Assembly (NCBI RefSeq): GCF_036711975.1 | Contig: NC_091972.1 | Span: forward strand, 14,513,001 to 14,577,000 | Direction of reading: 5' to 3' | Source: Onthophagus taurus | Taxonomy: Eukaryota > Arthropoda > Insecta > Coleoptera > Scarabaeidae | Length of the DNA stretch: 64,000 nt | Part shown: positions 37,042-48,300 of the stretch, one piece after another | Layout: the number at the start of each line of letters is the position of its first letter | How positions within the stretch are numbered: the first letter of the stretch is position 1 | The notes under the pieces: generated by a model | Seen by the model: only the letters and a program-made list of their open reading frames with translations | The model's database searches: none | Told to the model about the DNA's origin: nothing | Program-made: the position numbers and the translations under genes

Positions 37042-38285
37042 ATGTCAGAAAATAACGATAAACTCCAACAGTTCCTAACGGTAACAGGAATCGATGAAGA
37101 ACGTGCTCGATTTTATATGGAATCTTCCGCTTGGGATTTAGAGGTTAGGTTAACTCAACCCCTCTTAGAAAAAAAACATGACATGACAAAAACCATAAAT
37201 ATTTTATTTTTTTCATTATTTCCAGCTGGCTTTAACAAGTTTTTACGATGCAGACCCCGATCAAGAACCTGAAAGCGTCGATACCATCCAATTTTCAAAC
37301 CCTGCGGACGAAACCCCAACAGATACAACAGCAAAACCAAAAACGGAAAAACCAACAACGAGGAGCTCAAAATTTGCCACATTAAACACATTGGAATCGT
37401 CCGATGACGAAGAAGAAGGTCAGGCTTATTACGCCGGGGGTTCTGAAAATAGTGGACAACAAGTTTTGGGGCCACCGAAAAAGAAAAAAGATATTGTAGC
37501 TGAAATGTTTAAATCAGTACAAGAACACGGAGTTGAAATCTTAGATTCAGCATCAACATCTCAACCCGGAGCTTTCCGAGGGACCGGTTATCGATTAGGA
37601 CAAACAGGAAATGATTCAGTAACCGTTCCAGGTTTTGTTGAACCTTCACCTCCTATTCAGGTTACAATGAAATTGTGGAGGGAGGGCTTTAGTTTGGATA
37701 ATGGCCCATTAAGAGCTTATGATGATCCATCAAATAGAAATTTTTTGGATAGTGTAAGAAGAGGGGAAATCCCAACTGAGTTAAGGCAAGGTGTTAATGA
37801 GGTGCATTTAAGTATGGAAGATCATCGAATGGAGGGCTTTAAACAAACCTCTCATGGAAAATTAACAAAACCATTCTCTGGAACTGGGCACACTTTGGGA
37901 AGCCCGGCTCCCCCTACAATTGGTACTCCACTAAATGAAGATAAAAGTGTGAATGAAGCTCATGCTAAAAAACAAGTTAAATTGGATGAAGCACAACCAA
38001 TAACAAAGTTAGTTCATTTTGATGTTTTAAAAGAATTAATTTATTAATTGCTTTTTTTTTTTTAGTTTACAAATAAGATTAGCTGATGGATCACGATTAA
38101 TAGGTCAATTTAATAATTCTCATACAGTAGGTGAAGTTCGTTCTTTTATAATAGCTGCGAGACCTCAATACGAAACTCGAGCTTTTTCATTGTTATCGTC
38201 TTATCCAACAAAGGAATTGGATGACTCTCAGTCTTTGGAAGCCGCTGGTATATTAAATTCGGCGATAATGCAGAAATTAAAATAG
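37042..38285 (+). CDS. p47: p47 / NSFL1C, UBX-domain cofactor of p97 (three exons)
   Basis: Adaptor of the p97/VCP AAA ATPase in Golgi and ER membrane fusion. Exons 37042-37143, 37226-38007 and 38066-38285 join in frame to 367 residues (human 370). Domains in order: a UBA domain at about 1-45 (QFLTVTGIDEERARFYMESS AWDLE), an acidic and basic linker with PPKKKKDIV, the SEP domain at about 180-240 (KLWREGFSLDNGPLRAYDDP, then FLDSVRRGEIP), and the C-terminal UBX domain from about 292 (LQIRLADGSRLIGQFNNSHT) to the end. The p97-contact loop reads SYPTKEL, with Y where F is usual. The exon 2 donor is GTTAGT; using it restores TNLQIRLADG, which supports the join. AATAAATAAA near 38397 is the likely polyadenylation signal. 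Confidence 0.95.
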
Positions 38286-38409
38286 ACGAAATAAACGGGT
38301 TTTATAGATGATAAAGTGAAAAGGATGAAAAACATGATAAAACGTGTTTGTATTTAATGTAAATCTAATATTAGTACGTTTAATTATTAATATGGAAATA
38401 AATAAACAA

Positions 38410-39180
38410 ATAAGCGTTCATTTTCATAACTGATTTTAGTAAATTTATTTGAAAATAAATACGCAACTTGGTTTTTAATTGTTTTTAATTCAATTTTTCT
38501 TATCTTGCGGAATTCTTATTCTCATTTTGAAATAAATCAATTCTATTTACTATATCTGAACTATTTCCACCACCATGATGAACTCTATGCCATTATTACT
38601 CTTCCATACTTCAATAATATGTGGTTATATTGCAACATTCTTCAGACATACTTCAAACATGGATAGAATACAATTATTGATAAAAATACTTCCAGTGAGG
38701 TGGTGCAGAAAAACGTGTGCCTTGCGCAACGTGGTTATTGGCTGGCAAGATCTATTGCACTCTGTATTTTTACGCTGCGCTGTCTTGCGTTGTCTATGTT
38801 GCCTATGTCTGTATGTGCTCCAGTCTTTAAACATATTTGTGCTGCACATATAACAAAGAAGTTCTACAGACGAACAACCACACCATAAAAATGTCTTCAG
38901 TCTCAAATTCTAGAAAGAGTAAGGAAGAATAACAAACTACAGTTATCTTAAAACGCATTTTAAAATAAGCACGCGTCGTCGTTGTGGGATGAATGTCCGT
39001 AGCGCAAAGTTCAGTCCGTTAATATGGGCATTAAGGTAGCTCTGTCGCAATTTAGGCTTGTTTCAATAGACTACTTGGCCAGTAACTACGTTAGTTAAGT
39101 TAACCAACCGTTAAATTAATCCGAGGTTGGTAAATGTATTCCGTTTCCAAATCATAATCATTTAAGTGTTTGGCTAACGG
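38410..39180. other. Intergenic after p47
   Basis: No gene recognised. The short frames overlapping 38575-38906 on both strands show no domain features. The TTGCGCAACG and GCGTCGTCGTTG phrases suggest decayed repeats. Confidence 0.4.
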
Positions 39181-39193
39181 AATTCTAAAAAAT

Positions 39194-39667
39194 AATGGAC
39201 AGCGATTTCAGTGCAAGTGACGAAAACAACGGTAGCAGTGTTTATCGGCAGTCTACAAAGAAAAGGAAAAGGTCGAATGAAAGATGTAATGAAAAAATTA
39301 AGGCTTATGTCACGTGAGGCAGGTGACAGTTGTTACTGTTCAAGACTTAAATGTTTTGGCAATGTTGTTGTTGAAGGAAAGAAAGCGAATTATAAAAGAA
39401 TTCAACAGCATGCTAACTTTTGACGAGCAAAATAGTTACCTCAGTGGTCCCATTACTGTACCCCCAATAATGATATAGACAATGGCATACCTAATACTTT
39501 ATTTTACTCATACAGGTTCAAATTATTCAGCAAAGTTTCCAGGAGATGGGTGTTTCGCCAACAGACATTCGAACAGACTACATAAACACAGTAATGATAC
39601 TATCACTCTTGTTCATGATTTTATCATGTCAAAGATACGAAAAAGACTTATTTACCTGAAAACTTAA
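39194..39667 (+). mobile_element. Possible transposon-associated ORF relic
   Basis: Starting at an ATG at about 39194 (MDSDFSASDENNGSSVYRQS) and shifting frame several times, the region reads as KKRKRSNER, then GDSCYCSRLKCF and ITVPPIM. This pattern, a short acidic start, basic patch and CxC...C, resembles widespread uncharacterised insect proteins found next to DNA transposons. The assignment is weak. Confidence 0.35.
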
Positions 39668-40184
39668 ATATTTCGAAACTTCATGGGATGTTTAATGATA
39701 ATCATCCAAAAATTACTGACTGAAAACCTTCAAAAACTTCAGCTTTTAAAGAATAGTGTCCTTTATCGAGTTGTTCTAGTGAAAATAATAGCTGTTCCAG
39801 ATTGCGTTAGATATAATAAGTATATATTTGTAATATGATATTGAAAATAGAAAAACTATGGTCACAGCAATCAATTAGACATCTTTTTCAGCCAAGCCAA
39901 TTTTTAGTTATAACTTCGGAATGCTGTATCCCATGATTTTGATTTTCTAGAACAATTCATAAACGATGAGTTTAGAATCGATTTTAACTAAAAAATTCTA
40001 AAACAAGGAAAATCTGATTTTTCCAAAAATAGAGGATTAGTCAAAAAACTCTTTCTTCAGGTTTTCTCGCCGAGTTTTTATTTTTTCTATTTGCCGATTT
40101 GGAACCATGTAGAAAATTTAAAAATCAAAAAATGGGGGACTAACTTCCCGCACTCTAGGAAGTAGCCAAATAACCGAACTGAAG

Positions 40185-41450
40185 CACCCTAACCAGAGGG
40201 ATAAAAGGGCTATAGCCCTGGGGCGCCAGCTCTTTGGGGGCGTCTTAATTGTTTAAATTTTTATTTGTAGTTTTTTTTATTCTCGTTTACTGGTCCCAGG
40301 GAATTTGTTCCGGATTCCCCAGTTTGTGATTGGGCCTGGGTTGGTGAACTGTGTAATGATATTGTGAATTATCGCTTTGTTTTATCTTTGTTATGTCTTG
40401 TTTATCTTTGTTGCCGTTACATTGTAAGTACATAATTTAAAAATAATTTTTTATATCGTGTAACAAGGCTAATCATGGAACAAAAAATTATCTGGGTTTG
40501 CCAATCGAAAATTGAAGAAGCAGAAGGAAGCAAGGCAAAAACCTATCTTAGACAAAGTACCTACAATAACACATTTCTTTAAAAAAGATTTGTTCAATGA
40601 TAATGATGACCAACAGTCAAATGAGAAAGAAAAAGAAGCAACGCAAATACAGCAAAAAGAGGAGCAGCCATGATCAGAAGATCAGGAAAGGAAATGTGTA
40701 TTATTTCCCATTTAGATCAATTAACCACTGTTGTCAGATATGGTAAAATAAAGGTTTTTAAAATTTTTTGAAAATACCATAAAAGCTCAAATATGGAGAA
40801 ATCTATCTTAAATCTATTATCTGATTTAGATATTAATTTGGAAAATTGCAGAGGACAATCTTACGATAATGCATGTAACATGTCTACATTTATTTGCTTG
40901 CAACCTCCAAACACGAATTAAATCCAAAAACAATCTTGTCATTTACGTACCTTATGCAGCACATTCTTTAAATTTAGTTGGAGAAACAGCAGTGGAATGC
41001 TGCTTATAAGCAACTAAATTATTTTTATTTCTTCAAAATGTATACAATTTCTTCACCGCGTCAACATCAAGATGGGAAATTTTGAAAGATACGCTCTATT
41101 AGGTAACTAAAAACTAAATTAGCAAGGGCTGACCAAGAGATTCCGTGAAGACAGTTATTTCCGGTTATGCAAATTTTAAAAGTGCTTTGAACAAAACTTC
41201 AGAAGACAATTTTCAAAGGCTTGCAACAAAAGTTGTAGCTCAGGTCTTGTTAAACAAATTCAACTCACTGGAAATTGGCATTATGTAGCATTTTGGAGCG
41301 AGATGTTATAAATCATAGATAAAACAAATACATCATTTCAAAAAGTTGATATTACAAGCTATTTTTGTTCTTTTTTTTGCAATTAGATTAGAGTTTAGTA
41401 CAATAACAAATATTGACTTCTTGAGGTTGAACCTGAATTTTCTTATGAAA
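40185..41450 (+). mobile_element. hAT-like (DUF4371/ZMYM1-type) transposase relic
   Basis: A terminal-like CAGAGGGATAAAAGGGC with GGGCGCCAGCTC near 40190-40240 is followed by decayed frames. 40790-41080 reads as LENCRGQSYDNACNMS, then YVPYAAHSLNLVGETAVECC and FFTASTSRWEIL when frames are followed; this is the hAT transposase core of the DUF4371 type. Stops are frequent and the right end is not identified. It lies between p47 and GON4L. Confidence 0.65.
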
Positions 41451-42318
41451 AGGGTTGCACTCTTTTTAATGGCCTTGCTGAAGCGTAATATTATATAGAG
41501 TTAGACTAGGTTATAGTTGACCTTGATCCTAAGATGAAGATTATGCAGTACGATCGTAACCTTGAGTGTTTTTAGGTTGAGTTCTAGCTTTCGATTGAGG
41601 AACCTTTCTGGAATTTTAAGGTCACGTTGTGTCCAGACCTCTGGACGGTTCGTCAAGCAGCAAATACTGGCTTAACTAGAGTGTACGCAAATGAGCAAAG
41701 GTCACGACGGGAACTAAGAGTTTGATTAAAATAAGGGCTGAATATTTGTTCTATTTGTTGAATCATCAGCTTCAACTTCAGCTCGATACGTCAACACTTC
41801 CAATAACTATGAAGATTATCTCTATGTGCTAACACTGATCTCACATCAAATCACGCACCATCAAAATCCGAGCGGTATTAATCAGATTTCGATATTTATT
41901 GGTTAATGAAGTTTGATTGGGATATTTGTGATTTGAAGATGAAGCTTAGTTGAAACATTTTTTTTCGTTGACTTCAGCGCAAGCTTCTAGGTCGTCTTCG
42001 CGTTTCGTAATTTCTTCATCTCTGAAAACTTGATACAAAATTTTTTCCTAGGTGACATGAAGACTTTTATATTAATGTTTCATACAATAAAACACAGCCT
42101 GATCAATTGGTTGGGTTAAAGATAACATTAGGTAATAGGTAGTTAAAGAATATTTAAGGGTCCTTTGGTTTTAAGACGGATTTTAAGGGGGCATAATTAT
42201 GCAGAAGAATTAGTTTATTCTGTCGATGACGATGTTTCTAATCAAATTTTTAATAAATATAATAATTTATAATTATATAATAAACATTTATTTCTAATCT
42301 TACAAATTAACGAATAAA
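41451..42318. other. Intergenic, nothing assigned
   Basis: No coding region seen. 42240-42318 is AT-rich and probably GON4L 3' UTR, since a minus-strand AATAAA (plus TTTATT) occurs near 42286. Confidence 0.4.
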
Positions 42319-45300
42319 TTAAGTCTTTTTATTGGCCATTTCTTGTATTAACCTCATCAGCAATTGAAAACGTTCCTTAATTTTATCCACAGACCTACTT
42401 TTTAATAATTCCGCGATTTTTACGAACGTTTCCTCTCTATGCCCTTCTTTTTGTAACGTTTCTAATATCGTTTTATCTTCGTCTTTAGTCCAACTCTCAT
42501 TTATATTTACATTTTCTTGACTATCAATTGAAGTATCACTATCAGTGTTTACATTATCTTGAGATGTTTCACCTTAAATCATCAAAATTAAAATCCAAAT
42601 TAATAATAATAAAATGATAAAATTTACCACTTTCAGATTCTGCACTTTGTTCGGGACTTAACCTCAACTCAAACGCTTCAATTGAAGTATTTAAATCACA
42701 TTCCATTAATGTAGGATCATTTTCATTGCCACACTTTACACCGAGCCTAAATTCATCTTCATTTTTCGAATTCATTTGAATTTCATTATTTTCAATATTA
42801 ATTTTTTCAATTTTCGCACTCGCCTTCGTTTCTTTCGACGACGATTTTTTCTCTTTTAATTTTTTCTTCTCTTTTTTGGGTCTTTCGATTTTCGGTTTTT
42901 GTTTTCGTTTTCTCGGCGAACGATTTTTATTCGAACCCGATTTTTTATTTTTTGTGTTTTCATTATCTTCATCGCTTTCGTTGCTTAATAACCGAAGTTC
43001 ATCGTGAGTTTCTTTATTTTGCGTAGTCGTTGAATTATTCGGTTTGGATTGTATTAAATCGGATTTCTTTTTTGTTTGCGGAGGGCATCCTAATCTTGTA
43101 AATGGATCTAAACCCGAAGATTTTTTCGAGAATGATACTTTTACTTGTCTTAAACCTTTTCCGGTATGGATGTACACTTTACCTTGAAGAAACTGAAAAA
43201 AGAAATTTAAAAAAGAATTGATATTTTGTATTTGTATTCATTTAAAGCAGTGGGTGACGATATTATATCACCAGAACTATACTGAAAAGAGGAGGTTCGA
43301 AAGTAGTACAATGGCTGGGCAAAATATTCCAGCAAACATGGAGTACTGAATCAATACTCCACGAATGGAAAAAGACTATAATCGTGCCAATCCATAAGAA
43401 GGAAGAAACAAGAATCTTCTCTACTCAAGTTTGCATTCGTTTAAAGTAGTGTTAGTACGAAATTAGAAAAAAAATCTATATATTTCTAAAGTTTAGATTA
43501 CCATGGTAACGAAACAAATAAAATTGACAGTTAAAACTTGTCACTTTAGAAGTTTTTATAAAAGATTATTTTTGTGAAATTATTTTTATTATTATAAACT
43601 ATAAAATGGACAAAGTAAAAGACAAAAAAACGTTAATAAAAAATGATAAAAAAGGTGGAAAATTAAAAGAAGAAAAAAATCAAAAAGATAAAATAGAAGT
43701 GTTTTTAAAAGTGACACACCTTTACTGGCAAGATAAATGTTTAAAATCAATCAAAAACCTAAACAGTTTCATAAATTTAAGTGTTTTATACCTACATAAC
43801 AATAACATCGAGAAAATTGAAAATTTAAATGGTTTAAGATATTTGGTCGCGCTGTACCTTCAAAAAAATAAGATAAAAAAATTGGAGAACCTTCATAATT
43901 TAACCCGCTTAGAACGCTTATACCTTGGACACAACGAAATAAGAGTGATTGAAAATTTAGAAAATTTAATTTCGCTTACTGAATTACATATTGAAAAACA
44001 AAATTTACCTAAAGGTTCTTCTTTATGTTTAGATCCAAGATCACGAGTCTCTTTAAGCAACACCCTCGAAATGTTGAACATTTCCGACAACAATATACAG
44101 TCAATCGAAAATTTAGCATCTTTATATTACTTAAAGAACCTAATCGCATCGAACAACAACATAACCGACATAAAAAAAATAACAAATTCTTTAAAACATA
44201 TGGTAAATTTACGCGAAGCTGACTTTCTTGGAAATCCAGTTGCGAAAGAACGGAAATATCGCGATAAAATTATTTCGTGCACTTATTTAAAATGTTTGGA
44301 TGGGAAAGAAGTTAGTAAAATCACGAGGTGTTTTATTAAAAGGTTAGAGGAGGAAAGAAATTATGCAAATAAATCGAAAGCGCAATTAATCGATGATGGT
44401 TTTGAAGATAACGGGAAAAGATATTCATTGGGGATGAAAAAATCGGTTTGTAATTTAATGTTAAAACCGGTTAAAAGCGGCATCAATGTCACTGGTGAGG
44501 ATGACGCGGAGTATTTGGGATGGAAATCTTTACCGAATAGTTTTAAATTGAAAAAACCATCTAAAAGTTGTTTAAAAAAATAAATTATTAGTAAATTTTT
44601 AATAAATATTAATTTTGAATTCATTTTGATATTTTAAATTCAAATTACCAAATGTGCCTACAGGTACTAAAAGAGATAGAAAAAAGTATCTTACATGTAT
44701 CATATATTATGTTAAGATCTAGATTTTTTTTAAATATGTAGTGACATACAATTTATTTTGCCTGTTTACGCACTTAATTCATTTAAATTTTCTTTTTGGC
44801 GTTGGGAGTGGCCTCGAATCCATCTTCTCAAGTTTTCTCTTCTCCCCATAGGTCGCCAGCTTGGCGCTCTGGTCTTCACGTACCATGTCCCATCGTGTCT
44901 TTCCTGCAACCCTCCAAAGACAATTCATTTGGACTGCATTAACCCAATTGATGTCCTTTCAATTTGCGATCCAGCTTTCACTGCCATAGGTAAGTATAGA
45001 CTCAACGACTCCTAGCTTATCTTATTCTTTCCAAACTAGAGCATAGTAAGTCTTGGTAGCCTTGTTCACTCTGTTTCTGATTTCTTCAATAATCTTGGTC
45101 GTTTGGTGGTTTGTCATGCCCAGTTATTGATAGCTCCTGACCTGGGGGAGAAGTTGACAATCACATTGTTGTTATCCACCTGTTCATCTGTCCTCGTCTC
45201 TACCATAACTTGACTTGTTAAAAAATGACCTTGTTAAATATCATTCACTTTAGATACTTCACCTTTAGAGTTTCTAACCACTCGAGTACAGAGTCTGGGA

Positions 45301-48300
45301 CATGATCAGTCTGAGGTTGAGCATGTCGACCACATAAGTTTTTCTTCTTCTCTTGCATGTCTTCACCACTTCATCCATAAAAGCAACAACATGGATATGA
45401 TGACCTGTATCAGTGGGAAATCCTTTTCTGCTATAGTGTTCCCAAACGTCTTGCCTTGGCACCTCATCAAACGCAAAGTGTATATCCAAGAAAGCCAAGT
45501 ATGCATATTTCCCTCTCCTGATCCACTTATCAGTTATACAGCGCAGGGAGAAAATGAAATCTCGCGTTTGTCGTCCTCGTCTGAAATCTGCCTGCTCCTC
45601 ATCCAGTTCTTCTTCAGTGCAAGTTCTTAGGCGCCTCTCCAAGATTATGGAGTATAGTTTGGCAACGACATTAATGGGGCATATTGATTTGTAGTTTTCA
45701 CAGCGTGTCGAGCATGTTCTTGTATATAGAGATGACTATGGTTCTTTACCAATCTGCTGATGTGCGCCCTATACTACCGCTCTGTACCGTTTGGAAGATT
45801 TCTTTAATTTCTTCGGCCAATATCATGGCTCTTGCTTTCACACCATTTAAATTTTCATGTGTTATTTTATACAAAATATTTTTGTATATCCCCAAAGAAA
45901 AAATCTAGTCATTTCAGACAGATTTAATAGCAAATTGTTAACATAAGGCTGCATGTGCTGTATTACTTAATATATTGAGGTATCTATCTGCATTTAAGTT
46001 TTCATGGTATGTCAAAAAATTCTATTATTTAAAAGGTTACACCATACATTGAATCCGAATCTTCCTTGAGAACGACTGGATATTGCATAATGTGGATTAG
46101 CAGCAGACTAAATACGTTCACTGTTATGATTAAATATTCCCGCAGTATTAACGTGAACTCCAAATGACATTTTGGCAAACAGCAGATTATTTAATTTTTC
46201 CAAATACCATCGATAAAATTCTAATCTTACAATTAGATTAGTATCTCCTCACGCTTTGAATGATTTATACGTTTTTCTTTAAAATTCGGGAGCAGCGTCT
46301 TGTTCAATTTCTCTGCAAGATGTTGATGGATATACTACAACTGTAGCCAACACAGTGACTTGATGACAAATCCGGCCATACCATTATACTCCCGTTCAAA
46401 ACTTATTACCGCAAGATCATGCAGCACGCCTACATTATGCCCACTTTTGACAAAACAAATTTCGCGAAAACGAAAATTTTCTTGACAAGATTCTGTTCAC
46501 TGATGAAGCGACGTTTACAAGACAGAATATCTTATGGCATTCTGTGAATCCACATACTGTGTGAGGGAAAGATATTTTCAACACGAGCTTAAAGTAAATA
46601 TTTGATGTGGTGTAATATCAAATTTTTTCATTGATCCATTCCCTCTCAAATTAAATGGACGTGTTTACTTAAGTTTTCTTCAAGATGATCTACAGAAGGT
46701 CTTACATGACCTACCAGACGCTCTAAAAGAAGATGTGGCTTATGCAGCATGGTGCGCCATCATATTATAGTCTTCCTGTGTGCATTTATTTAAATAAACA
46801 TTTTCCGCATCGTTGGGAAAGCCATGGAAGTGAATATGCATGGTCACAGAGAAATCCACTGGCTTTTGCAATATGGTCACATATGAAAGATATGGTGTAC
46901 AAAAACAAAATTAATTCAATCGAAGAACTGAGGCGAAAAATTCAAGATGTGTTGAGTTAATGGTGCACAGTTCGAAAATTTACTTTAAATTCTATTGTTA
47001 TTAATTAATTGTTATGATTGATGTTATTGATTTTAAATGGTAACTTTAAAAAAAAATTACTTTGAAACAATTAAAAGTAGATAACTTGGGAACTAGTAGA
47101 CTTATTGTTAGACAATTTAAGCAAAACTATCATTTTTGTGTAGAATTGAAAGCTCTTTCAGATTTGTGGTTCTAATTCACTACACCTCAACTGGCATGTT
47201 CATGACTTGAGTTATCAAACGAGCTTCAAGGACAAAGTTTCAACGTTTGTCCCGGCGCTGCTAATTTTTCCTTTCTGTTATTCCTGTCCTTTAACGTGTA
47301 ATGGTAATATCCCACATTCTGGTTGTTTCATTTATATGTTAATATCAAAATTCCGATTATTATTTATAACAATTAATGTTTATAATAAATAGTATTGTTT
47401 CTCTTTAAATAGCACTTTTTCTTTTGTATTGTTGCTCGTTTCAATAAATTAAATCTGTTCTGATTGGGCTAAAAATGCGTTACGTAATGAAACCAATGCG
47501 GTAATGAACTTCATTACGTAACTCAAATCAACTCAAATGAGTCTGGTAATGATGACTTATCCAAGCAGTCGTAGATAATAGTTATTTATGTGCCAAGTCG
47601 GTAAAGCACTTTGTCTGCCGCTAAATGCACAGTTTACTAGATAGTAGCACAATGCGTCACTTTACTGCCGCAAATGGATAGCATAAAGTATGGTTTTGCT
47701 GCCGGTTGGCGATAAAATTAATTTCTTGAAGGATCCTTGTGGAAATATCACCAATTATTAATTAAAGTATCCTCTTTTTGATGCAAAAAACCGTTTTGAA
47801 AAATCACTTTTAGTTCTTGAGAAATAAATTTTTGAAATAATCGACAATTTTTTTGAATTTTTCAATTTCCGCCGATTAAGTTTTAAAAATTCGTATAAAA
47901 TCCATTTCTTGGAATATGAGTATGAAAAGTTTCCAAAGTGTTAATAAAAGTGTCCTCTTTCCAATGAACCAACTCGTTTTCAAAAATAACTTTTAGTTTT
48001 TGAGAAAATAATATTTGAAGTTTTGATACAATTTTCGATATTGCAATTTTCATCGATAATTTTCAAAATTCGCTATAAAATTAATTTCTTGAACGATCCT
48101 TGTGGAAATATCACCAATTATTAATTATAGTATCCTCTTTTTAATGAAGCAAGCGGTTTTGAAAAATCACTTTTATTTCTTGAGAAATAAATTTTTGAAA
48201 TAATCGAAAATTTTTTCGAATTTTGCAATTTCCACCGATTAAGTTTTAAAAAATTGGTATCAAATCTATTTCCTGGAATATGAGTATGAAAATTTCCCAA

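Noticed and set aside
38008-38047. p47 reading through to LVHFDVLKELIY and a stop at 38047
   Set aside because: Using the GTTAGT donor at 38008 and the acceptor at 38065 restores the UBX start TNLQIRLADG and the family length. The read-through lacks the whole UBX domain.
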